A stretch of 64,000 bases of DNA from Rhodospirillaceae bacterium (GTDB lineage Bacteria; Pseudomonadota; Alphaproteobacteria; DSM-16000; Inquilinaceae): contig JACKIG010000018.1 of NCBI GenBank assembly GCA_020638595.1, positions 6,680 through 70,679 on the forward strand, given 5' to 3'. Position 1 is the first letter of the stretch. Each line of letters opens with the position of its first letter. Below the pieces are notes generated by a model, which made no database searches, was not told where the DNA came from, and saw only the letters and a program-made list of their open reading frames with translations. Position numbers and translations under genes: made by a program. Positions 1 through 8,866 of this stretch are shown here, in pieces.

Positions 1-818
1 GCACCGACCAGCGGCGCGCAGGCAAGCGATGTCTCCAGCCCCGTGGCCGCCAGATGGTCCTGCAGGATGCGGGATGAGCTCATCGCACCGGCCGCCAGGA
101 CGACCGCCGATCCCCGGTGGCTGGACCCGTCGGTGCAGCGGACGCCGGTGATGCGGGCCGGGTCGCCGTCGGCATGGATCAGGCCGTTGACGGTCTTGCC
201 CGTCTCGACCCGGAAGGCGGGAGTGTCGCGGATCCTGTCCAGCAGGCTCCATTCGGCATCCGATTTGTAGCCGCAGGCCGAAGCGAACCCGTCGAAATGC
301 TTGGCTTCCTGTTCGTCGTTCAGGATCTCGCGCTTCAGCCCCAGCGGCAGCGGATCGGGCTTCCAGTGGGGATCGGCCCTGACGATCCGGTCGATCAGGG
401 CCTGAAGCTCCGGCTCATTGTCGAAGTGGTTGACGTCCAGCAGGCGTTCGGCCTCTTCGTAATAGGGCACCAGCTCGCGATAGCCGAACGGCCAGGCCAG
501 GCACTGGTGTTCCTCATCGGCCAGGAATTCGTGCGGGGCATAGCGCAGCAGGGCGGCGCCGTACCATTTGGTTTTGCCGCCAAGATTGTAGTATTCGCCG
601 GGGATGAAGACCTGGTTCTGCCCGTTCACCCACGGTTCCTTGTTCTTGAACTGGCCTTCCTTCATCACGCGCTTGACGTCCAGCGTGGTGCCGTCGCGCG
701 GCAGCACGCCGCCTTTCTCCAGCATCAGCACCGGACGCCCGGCGTTGACCAGCGTGTAGGCGACCGAGGCGCCGCCGGCGCCGGAGCCGACGACGATGAC
801 GGGATCGGTATCGGACAT
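1..818 (-). CDS. GMC-family FAD-dependent oxidoreductase, N-terminal part
   Basis: The minus frame opens with ATG at 816-818 and stays open to the window edge, giving about 272 N-terminal residues; the C-terminal half is outside. Residues 7-23 form a Rossmann FAD-binding strand-turn-helix (VIVVGSGAGGASVAYTL). About 60 residues on, GGKTKWYGAALLRYAP resembles the substrate/FAD contact segment of glucose-methanol-choline oxidoreductases related to cholesterol oxidase and gluconate dehydrogenase. The enzyme should oxidise an alcohol with FAD. No export signal is visible. It is transcribed away from the GNAT gene, with 174 bp between them. Substrate cannot be assigned from the N-terminus alone. 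Confidence 0.85.
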   Translation of the reverse strand, partial: MSDTDPVIVVGSGAGGASVAYTLVNAGRPVLMLEKGGVLPRDGTTLDVKRVMKEGQFKNKEPWVNGQNQVFIPGEYYNLGGKTKWYGAALLRYAPHEFLADEEHQCLAWPFGYRELVPYYEEAERLLDVNHFDNEPELQALIDRIVRADPHWKPDPLPLGLKREILNDEQEAKHFDGFASACGYKSDAEWSLLDRIRDTPAFRVETGKTVNGLIHADGDPARITGVRCTDGSSHRGSAVVLAAGAMSSSRILQDHLAATGLETSLACAPLVG

Positions 819-992
819 CGAAAGGGGCCTTTCCTGTTCAGGAGCCCGCCGCGGGGGCGGCGGTCGCTCGATCGTTGATGCCTTGCGGGGGATGCCGGCT
901 GCCGATCCGGCCTGCTATCCTCCCAAGGCCGGGCGGACTTGGCCGCCGGACGAAGCAGGGCCGGCGATCGGGGCGGCCCGGAGGAGCGTGGC

Positions 993-1511
993 GTGGGGCA
1001 GGCTGCCGATCCGGGATCGCCCGTGCGGGGATTGGCTGTCGCCCCGGCCGAAGCCGCCGATTTCGCCGAGGTGGCCGCCCTGGTCGCCGATGCGACGCGC
1101 GAGGCCTTCGCCAGCCCCGGGCTGACGGGCGAGCAGATCGCGGAGAACCGCAAATGGATCTCCGTCGCCCGGGAGACCTGCCTGGCGGCGATCGCCGACC
1201 CCGCCAGGTCCGCCTTCGTCGCGAAGCTGGATGGCCGCCTGGCCGGCTTCGTCCTTGCCGATCGGCTGGACCCGGATGTCCCGGAGATCGGCTGGCTGAT
1301 GGTGGCGCCGCGCCATCACGGGATCGGCGTGGCGCAGGCCCTGATGGACGCTGCCCTGGGATGGATCGGTCCCGGGCTGCCGGTCAAGCTGACGGTGATT
1401 GCCGCCAACGCCCGCGCCATCGCCTTCTACCGGAAATACGGCTTCGCCGATGCCGGCCCGGCCCCGCGCGACTATGCGATCGCGCGGCGGCTGCTGGTCC
1501 GCCCGGGGTGA
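993..1511 (+). CDS. GNAT-family N-acetyltransferase
   Basis: Predicted 172 residues. The GTG at 993 is preferred because a GAGGAG motif lies at 981-986, six bases upstream; a TTG at 939 would add 18 residues with no homology-like features. The protein has the GNAT core: a conserved strand (EIGWLMVAPRHHGIG) carrying the R-x-x-G-x-G acetyl-CoA pyrophosphate loop, and a later N-A-R-A-I-A-F-Y-R-K-Y-G-F segment that is the hallmark C-terminal motif of the family. It should transfer an acyl group from acyl-CoA to an amine; the acceptor is unknown. Monocistronic by position, divergent from the GMC oxidoreductase and convergent with the SDR gene. Confidence 0.85.
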   Translation: MGQAADPGSPVRGLAVAPAEAADFAEVAALVADATREAFASPGLTGEQIAENRKWISVARETCLAAIADPARSAFVAKLDGRLAGFVLADRLDPDVPEIGWLMVAPRHHGIGVAQALMDAALGWIGPGLPVKLTVIAANARAIAFYRKYGFADAGPAPRDYAIARRLLVRPG

Positions 1512-1584
1512 GGCGCAAGGGTCGTGGCCAGCCGAAGGCATGGGCTTTGCGGATCCGCCGCGGTCCGGGGATAGGGCCTGAAGG

Positions 1585-2454
1585 TCAGCCGCCTTCCCTG
1601 AAACCGGGATACAGCGTCATCCCGCCGTCGATGAACAGGCTGATGCCCGTGGCATAGTCGGACTCATCCGATGCCAGCCAGACCACCGCCCGGGCGATGT
1701 CTTCCGGCTCGCCGATCCGGTTGTAGGGGATCAGCGTCATCAGCGATTGATACGCCTCCGGCGTGCCCCAGGCAGGCTGGTTCAAGGGCGTACGGATGGC
1801 GCCGGGGCAGACGCTGTTCACGCGGATGCGATGTTCGGCAAGCTCCTGCGCCATGCTCTTGGTCATCAGCATGACCCCGCCCTTGGAGGCGGCGTAGTTC
1901 ACATGGCCGGCCCACGGGATCACCTCGTGGACGGAGCTCATGGACACGATCTTGCCGGCGGCGGACGAGATCTCCGGCCGCACGCCGCGGCGCAGGAACT
2001 CGCGCACGGCCTCGCGCGCACACAGGAACTGGCCGGTCAGGTTGACGTTGAGCACCAGCGTCCACTGGTCCATCGTCATTTCGTGCAACGGGGCATCGCG
2101 CTGCAGGCCGGCATTGTTGACCAGGATGTCGATGGTGCCGAAGGCGTCGATCATCCGGGCGAACATCGCCTGGACCTGGTCTTCCTTCGACACGTCGGCC
2201 TTGATCGCCATGGCCTTGACCCCGTGCGCCTCGATCGCCGCGACGACGCGCTGGGCGGCATCCTCGTTGACGATGTAGTTGACGACGACGTCCGCGCCGG
2301 CCGCGCCGAGGGCGATGGCCACGGCCTCGCCGATGCCGGAATTGGCGCCGGTGACAAGGGCCTTCTGGCCCTTCAGCCGCCGCTGCGGGTCCACCGGGCG
2401 GGGCATGACCACTGCCGGCGTCTCGTGTTCGGGACCGTTGCTCATCCGTGTCAT
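1585..2454 (-). CDS. SDR-family dehydrogenase, glucose 1-dehydrogenase-like
   Basis: Predicted 289 residues, classical short-chain dehydrogenase. TGANSGIG (35-42) is the nucleotide-binding loop and NNAG (113-116) the structural motif; a serine around 172-174, Tyr187 and Lys191 complete the catalytic set. An N-terminal extension of about 28 residues precedes the Rossmann fold, as in glucose 1-dehydrogenase and YhdF-type SDRs. Start ATG 2454 has GGAAA upstream; ATG 2445 is an alternative. It begins 61 bp after the GH15 gene on the same strand. This suggests one transcript in which glucose released by the hydrolase is oxidised to gluconolactone; that link is inferred, not shown. Confidence 0.85.
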   Translation of the reverse strand: MTRMSNGPEHETPAVVMPRPVDPQRRLKGQKALVTGANSGIGEAVAIALGAAGADVVVNYIVNEDAAQRVVAAIEAHGVKAMAIKADVSKEDQVQAMFARMIDAFGTIDILVNNAGLQRDAPLHEMTMDQWTLVLNVNLTGQFLCAREAVREFLRRGVRPEISSAAGKIVSMSSVHEVIPWAGHVNYAASKGGVMLMTKSMAQELAEHRIRVNSVCPGAIRTPLNQPAWGTPEAYQSLMTLIPYNRIGEPEDIARAVVWLASDESDYATGISLFIDGGMTLYPGFREGG

Positions 2455-2515
2455 CCCATTTCCAGGGCCGCCGTTCGCCGCCGCGGCCGATGGCGGATTG
2501 GCCAGGCCTGCGGCG

Positions 2516-4363
2516 CTATCCGCCCTGATGCCGGTCGCTCAAGGCCCGGTCGAGATTGAAGGCCGCGCTGATCAGCGAGAGATGGGTGAAGGCCTGGGGG
2601 AAATTGCCCAGCGCTTCGCCGCGCTTGCCCGTCTCCTCCGCATAGAGGCCGACGTGATTGGCGAAGCCCAGCATACGCTCGAAGATCAGCCGGGCCTCGT
2701 CCAGCCACTTGTGGTCGAAGTGCCCGGCCCGCGTCATCGCCTCCACCAGCCAGAAGGTGCAGATGTTGAAGGTGCCTTCCTCGCCGGACAGGCCGTCTGA
2801 GATCTCGCCGATATTGTAGCGGTAGACCAGGCTGTTGGCGACCAGGCCGCCGTCTTCCGGCGGCTTCAGCGTCTCGCGCAGCGTGCTCAGCATGCGCGGG
2901 TCGCTGGGTGCCACGAAGAACACCAGCGGCATCATCAGATTGGCCGCATCCAGCGCATCGCTGCCATAGGCCTGGACGAAGGCCTTGCGTTCCTCGTTCC
3001 AGCCGCGGGTCATGATGTCTTCATAGATCTCGTCGCGCACCTGCTGCCAGCGCGCCCGGTCGGCGGGGAAGGACCGCTTGTCGGCCAGGCGCAGGCCGCG
3101 GTCGATGGCCACCCAGCACATCAGCTTGGAATAGACGAAATCGCGCTGGCCGCCGCGGACCTCCCACACGCCCTCATCTTGCAGCTTCCAGTTGTCGCAG
3201 ACCCAGTCGACGAAACGGCGCAGCGGCACCCACATGTCGTAGGAGATGGGCTCGCCGTTCTTGTTGAAGATGTAGGCCGCATCCAGAAGCTCGCCGTAGA
3301 TGTCGAGCTGCAGCTGGTCATGCGCGCCGTTGCCGATGCGCACGGGCCTGGAGCCCCTGTATCCGTCCAGGTGATCCAGCGTCTCTTCCGTCAGGTCCGT
3401 GCGGCCGTCGATGCCGTACATGATCTGCAACGGGTAGGCGGCGTCGGCGTCCTTGCAGAGATGGGACAGGAATCGCATGAACGCCGCGGCTTCCCCGGCA
3501 AACCCCAGGCGCAAGAGCGCATAGACCGAGAAGGCGGAATCGCGCACCCAGGTATAGCGGTAGTCCCAGTTGCGCTCGCCGCCCACGCCCTCCGGCAGGC
3601 TGCAGGTGGGCGCGGCGACGATGGCGCCCGTCGGTTCGTAGGTCATCAGCTTCAGGGCCAGTGCGGACCGGTGGACCATCTCCCGCCAGCGCCCCCGGTA
3701 ATTGGACTGGCTGAGCCAGTTGCGCCAATAGGCCACCGTCTCGCGGAACAGCGCCTCGGTCGTCCCCTCGCTCAAGACCAGTTCGCTGCCGAAATCGTCC
3801 TCGATCAGCCGCAGCACGAAGATCGCCGACTCCCCCTCCTCCAGGGTGAATTCCGCTACGGCCGCATCGCCGTCGATCCGCATGTCGATGGTCGTGGCCA
3901 GGCCGAGGCTGAGGGACGGGGAGGTGAAGCGGATGCCGCCGGGCACGGCGCTGGCCTGGTGGCCGTCGCGTGCGAAGTTGAACGCGGGCTTGCAGACGAC
4001 GCGGAACGTCGTTGTGCCGCGCATGGAGGTCAGGCGGCGGATCAGCTGGCGGCGCTGGTGCCCGGCCACGGCCGTGGCGCCGATCGGCATGAAGTCGATC
4101 AGTTCGGCCGCGCCGGCATGGGCGAGGAAGCGCGTGACCAGCACATTCGTGTCCGGCCAGTAGAACTGCTTGTTGGTCGTGTCCTCGTCGAGGGCTTCGA
4201 CGCTGAAATGGCCGCCCTTGCCGTCGTCCAGCATGCGCCCGAACACCGCCGGCGAGTCGAAGCGCGGCAGGCACATCCAATCGACGGAGCCGTTGATCCC
4301 GACCAGCGCGACCGTGTGAAGGTTGCCGATCATGCCGTAGGACTCGATGGGTTGATAGGCCAT
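2516..4363 (-). CDS. Glycoside hydrolase family 15 (glucoamylase/trehalase-like)
   Basis: Predicted 615 residues from ATG 4363 (MAYQPIESYGMIGNLHTVAL). The frame is open further upstream, but family members begin at this IxxYGxIGN motif. The N-terminal beta-sandwich is followed by an (alpha/alpha)6 barrel. The GH15 signature NWDYRYTWVRDS lies near residue 264 and the catalytic-base region GEEGTFNICTFWLVEAM near 520. Bacterial members hydrolyse terminal alpha-glucosidic bonds, and several act on trehalose. There is no signal peptide, so it should be cytoplasmic and act on intracellular trehalose or maltodextrin. It is divergent from the TPR-CHAT gene (238 bp gap) and followed by the SDR. Trehalase versus glucoamylase specificity cannot be decided here. 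Confidence 0.88.
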   Translation of the reverse strand: MAYQPIESYGMIGNLHTVALVGINGSVDWMCLPRFDSPAVFGRMLDDGKGGHFSVEALDEDTTNKQFYWPDTNVLVTRFLAHAGAAELIDFMPIGATAVAGHQRRQLIRRLTSMRGTTTFRVVCKPAFNFARDGHQASAVPGGIRFTSPSLSLGLATTIDMRIDGDAAVAEFTLEEGESAIFVLRLIEDDFGSELVLSEGTTEALFRETVAYWRNWLSQSNYRGRWREMVHRSALALKLMTYEPTGAIVAAPTCSLPEGVGGERNWDYRYTWVRDSAFSVYALLRLGFAGEAAAFMRFLSHLCKDADAAYPLQIMYGIDGRTDLTEETLDHLDGYRGSRPVRIGNGAHDQLQLDIYGELLDAAYIFNKNGEPISYDMWVPLRRFVDWVCDNWKLQDEGVWEVRGGQRDFVYSKLMCWVAIDRGLRLADKRSFPADRARWQQVRDEIYEDIMTRGWNEERKAFVQAYGSDALDAANLMMPLVFFVAPSDPRMLSTLRETLKPPEDGGLVANSLVYRYNIGEISDGLSGEEGTFNICTFWLVEAMTRAGHFDHKWLDEARLIFERMLGFANHVGLYAEETGKRGEALGNFPQAFTHLSLISAAFNLDRALSDRHQGG

Positions 4364-4601
4364 GGCCTGCTCGCTCCCCGCTGGACCCTGTCGTGGCGGC
4401 CGCGGACGGTGCCGGAGGTCCGGAAATCCTCCCTGCACGGCGCCTTCGATGACGGTGGTGCAGAATCGGTTACAGTCAAGCGTGGGTGCCGGCCGGCCGG
4501 AGGTCCACGGTCCTGGTGGCCAAACGGTGCACCCCCGGGGCGGGTTCCGCGGTTTTCTGGCCACGGCAAGGGGCTGGGGGCGCTCAACAAGGGGGATAAC
4601 C

Positions 4602-7600
4602 GTGCGCATGGCCGCGATGATGAAGACGGCGTTGCCGGGCCGGCGTCCCGTGGGCGTGTGCCGCCGGGCCGTGGGCCTGGCAGGGGTCATGCTGCTTGCC
4701 GTCGCGGCAACGTTGCCGGCCGGTCCGGCCGGGGCGCAGCCGGCGGCGTGCCAGTACAGCGAAGACGGCGATTGCGACGAGCCGTCGATCCTGGGCAGCG
4801 GCCTGTGTCCCCGCGGAACCGACCGCAGCGACTGTGCCGCCGCCGACGCCGTGGCCGCATCCGTACTGGCACCGGATGAGGTAAGCCGGCTAATCGAATT
4901 CGGGCGCCAGGTTCAGGAAGCCGAGGACATCGGCGGCGACATCGTGGAGCCGTTGCTGCGGGGGCTCGGGCTCTTGCAGGCGGCCTATGACCGCGGCGAG
5001 GCCGACGCCGCCGACCTGTTCCTGGCGATGCTGATCCGGCTGAACGAGGAAGGCAGCCGCCGGCGGGATGCGGGCGACTACCGCACCGCCATCCGCCTGT
5101 TCGAACGCGGCGCCGGCCTGGCCGCCACCGTCTACGGCGCCGACCGGCCGATCGTCGGACGGTTTCTCAACAATCTGGGGCTGGTCTACCAGGAGACCGG
5201 GGAGAGTGCCGCGGCCGAGCTGGTCTATCGCCATGGGCTTGCGATCGTCCGCAATGCCCATGGCGCGGAGAGCGAGGAGGTCGCGGTCGCGCTGGACAAC
5301 CTGGCCGGCCTGCGCCGCGTCCAGGGCGATCTGGACGCGGCCGCGCGTCTCTACCGGCAGGCCATCGACATCCTTGAGGCGACCGCAGGGGCGGACAGCC
5401 TGCAGGTCTCGATCTCGCTGAACAATCTGGCGGTCGTCGTCCAGCATCAGGGGAACTACCCCCTCGCACGCGATCTGCTGCAACGCGTCCTGTCCATCCG
5501 CGAACGCACCCTGGGGCCGGACCACCGCGCCGTCGCCACCGTGCTGAACAACCTCGCGGCCTTGCATGGCCGCCTGGGGGAATGGGCGGCGGCCGCGACG
5601 CTCTATGAACGCGCCCTGGCGATCGTCGAAGGCGAGGGCGGTCCCGACACGCCGGATGTCGCGACGATCCTGGACAACCTGGCCGACGCCTATCACGGCC
5701 GCGGCGACATCGACCGGGCATTGCCGCTTCTGATGAGGGCCCTGATCATCCGGCGGCAGATGTTCGGGCCGGGGCATCCGGAGACGGCGAGAAGCCTGAA
5801 CAACCTGGCGGCCCACTACGATGCCATCGGCGCCTGGGATGAGGCAGAGGCCCTGTACCGCGCGGCGCTGGAGGTGTTCGAGGCCTCCCTGGGGCCGGAT
5901 CATCCGTCGGTCGCCACCGCCCTGGTCAACCTGGCCATCGCCGAGGGCCGGCTGGACGGCGCCGCCGCTGCCCCCGCCCCCCTCGAACGGGCCGTCGCGA
6001 TCCGGCAGCACAGCTTCGGGCCGGACCATCCCGACACCGCAAGCGGCCTGGCGGACCTCGCGATCGCCTATGACGCCATCGGGGAGCACGAGCGGGCGGG
6101 CGATGCGATCGGTGCTGCCCGCGCCGGCTTGCAGCGCTGGCTCAGCCGCCTGGATGCCGACCGGATGGTGGCGATCGCGGCGTCGCCGACGCCGCAGGAC
6201 GTGCTTGGCGACGTGCTGTGGCTGTCCGGGCGATGGGCGGGCGAGGCCGAGACGGACGCCGAGCGCACCCGCTGGGTCGCCGAGAGCTTCGATGCCGCGC
6301 AGCTTCTGCGGTTCACCGCAACCAGCCAGTCCATTGCCAGGATGGCGGCACGGTTCGCCGCCGGCGACGATGGGCTGGCGCGGCTGGTGCGCGACCGGCA
6401 GGAAACGGCGGAACGGCTTGCCGCGCTTCAGGCCGAGCTGGTCGACCTGGTATCGTCCGGTGCGTCGGGGGGGGGCGGCGATGCCATCCGCCGCGGCATC
6501 GCGGACCTCAGCGGGGCGCTGGCCACGCAGGATGCGGCGATCGCCCGCGATTTCCCGGCCTATGCCGCCCTGGCGCGGCCGCAGCCCCTGCCGCTGGCCG
6601 AGGCGCAGGCCCTGTTGCGCCCGGGCGAGGCGCTGGTCGTGTTCACCGTGCTTGCCGAGGTGTCGTATGCCTGGGTCGTGCGGCCGCAGGGCGCGGTCAT
6701 GGCGGTGCTGCCGGTCGGCGAGGACGAGCTTGCCGGCATGGTCACGCTGTTGCGCCGGTGGCTGGACCCGGCCGCACGGCCGGGGGTGGCGGGCGATGAC
6801 GACCCGCTGGCCGTGGCGCATGGGCTCTACACATCCCTGTGGCAGCCGCTGGAAGGGGCGCTGGACGGCGTTGGCCACGTTCTGGCCGTGCCCGACGGGC
6901 CGCTGGCCAGCCTGCCCCTTGCCGTCCTGGTGCGCACGCCTGCCGACGGCGCCGTCGCGGCGGGGCTGACGGCGGACCGGCTCCGCCGCACGGGCTGGCT
7001 GATCCGCGATCATGCCTTCACCACGCTGCCTGCCGTCGACTCGCTGCGGGCGCTGCGCCGGCTGGCGGGCGGACGCACGACGGAGGATCGCTTCATCGGG
7101 TTCGGCGATCCGGTGCTGGCCGGCGGGCCGCCGGCCACGCCTGCGGCGCAGCCCGGCCGGCGCGGCATCGCCACATCCCACGGCCTCAGCCAGCTGCCGC
7201 GGCTTCCGGAGACGGCGGAGGAGCTGCTGGGCATCGCCGCGTCGCTGGAAGGGTGGCGCACCGACCTCTACCTCGACACCCAGGCGACGGAGGCGCGCGT
7301 GAAGGCCCTGAGCCGGTCGGGGGCGTTGGGGGCGGCCCGGATCCTGGCGTTTGCCACCCATGGCCTGATGTCGGGGGAGCTGCGCGGCTTCGACGAGCCG
7401 GGACTGGTGCTGACGCCGCCGGCCGACGCCACGGACGACGATGACGGCCTGCTGGGGGCAAGCGAGATTGCCCGGCTGGACCTGGGCGCCGAATGGGTGG
7501 TGCTGTCGGCCTGCAACACCGCGGGCCCGGATGGGCGGCCGGGGGCGGAAGGCCTGTCGGGATTGGCGCGGGCGTTCTTCCATGCCGGTGCACGATCGCT

Positions 7601-7823
7601 GCTGGTGTCGCACTGGGCGGTGTATTCGGAGGCGGCACAGGCGCTGACGACCGGCACGTTCCACAGGCTGGCGGACGATCCGGCCCTGGATCGGGCAGAG
7701 GCGCTGCGCCGGACCATGCTGGCCTTGATCGACGGGCTGCCCGACCCGCATCCTTCCTATTGGGCGCCGTTCGTCGTCGTCGGCGAGGGCGGAACGGTCG
7801 GCAGCGCCGCAGGGCGCGATTGA
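4602..7823 (+). CDS. Secreted TPR-CHAT caspase-like protein
   Basis: Predicted 1,073 residues from GTG 4602 (GGGGGA at 4590-4595) or ATG 4608. Signal peptide: arginines, then a hydrophobic stretch, with likely cleavage after AGA near residue 45. Four cysteines follow at 50, 58, 69 and 78 in a C-x-Y-x-x-D-G-x-C-D-E-P...C-x-x-G-T-D-x-x-D-C pattern, like a small metal-binding Notch/LNR-type module. Residues about 140-500 are kinesin-light-chain-type TPRs with repeated NNLA motifs. The C-terminal CHAT domain has an intact caspase-like dyad: His920 in ATHG and Cys971 in SACNT. The family (clan CD) includes proteases activated through their repeat domains. Export plus an intact dyad suggests a periplasmic or extracellular protease; target unknown. 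Confidence 0.85.
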   Translation: MRMAAMMKTALPGRRPVGVCRRAVGLAGVMLLAVAATLPAGPAGAQPAACQYSEDGDCDEPSILGSGLCPRGTDRSDCAAADAVAASVLAPDEVSRLIEFGRQVQEAEDIGGDIVEPLLRGLGLLQAAYDRGEADAADLFLAMLIRLNEEGSRRRDAGDYRTAIRLFERGAGLAATVYGADRPIVGRFLNNLGLVYQETGESAAAELVYRHGLAIVRNAHGAESEEVAVALDNLAGLRRVQGDLDAAARLYRQAIDILEATAGADSLQVSISLNNLAVVVQHQGNYPLARDLLQRVLSIRERTLGPDHRAVATVLNNLAALHGRLGEWAAAATLYERALAIVEGEGGPDTPDVATILDNLADAYHGRGDIDRALPLLMRALIIRRQMFGPGHPETARSLNNLAAHYDAIGAWDEAEALYRAALEVFEASLGPDHPSVATALVNLAIAEGRLDGAAAAPAPLERAVAIRQHSFGPDHPDTASGLADLAIAYDAIGEHERAGDAIGAARAGLQRWLSRLDADRMVAIAASPTPQDVLGDVLWLSGRWAGEAETDAERTRWVAESFDAAQLLRFTATSQSIARMAARFAAGDDGLARLVRDRQETAERLAALQAELVDLVSSGASGGGGDAIRRGIADLSGALATQDAAIARDFPAYAALARPQPLPLAEAQALLRPGEALVVFTVLAEVSYAWVVRPQGAVMAVLPVGEDELAGMVTLLRRWLDPAARPGVAGDDDPLAVAHGLYTSLWQPLEGALDGVGHVLAVPDGPLASLPLAVLVRTPADGAVAAGLTADRLRRTGWLIRDHAFTTLPAVDSLRALRRLAGGRTTEDRFIGFGDPVLAGGPPATPAAQPGRRGIATSHGLSQLPRLPETAEELLGIAASLEGWRTDLYLDTQATEARVKALSRSGALGAARILAFATHGLMSGELRGFDEPGLVLTPPADATDDDDGLLGASEIARLDLGAEWVVLSACNTAGPDGRPGAEGLSGLARAFFHAGARSLLVSHWAVYSEAAQALTTGTFHRLADDPALDRAEALRRTMLALIDGLPDPHPSYWAPFVVVGEGGTVGSAAGRD

Positions 7824-7841
7824 GATGGAAGGGATCAGCAC

Positions 7842-8810
<969 letters not shown>

Positions 8811-8866
8811 CGCCGGGCCGTGGCGCGATGCTGCGGCCGGCCCGGTTAGCCCGATGTCGTCCTGCC

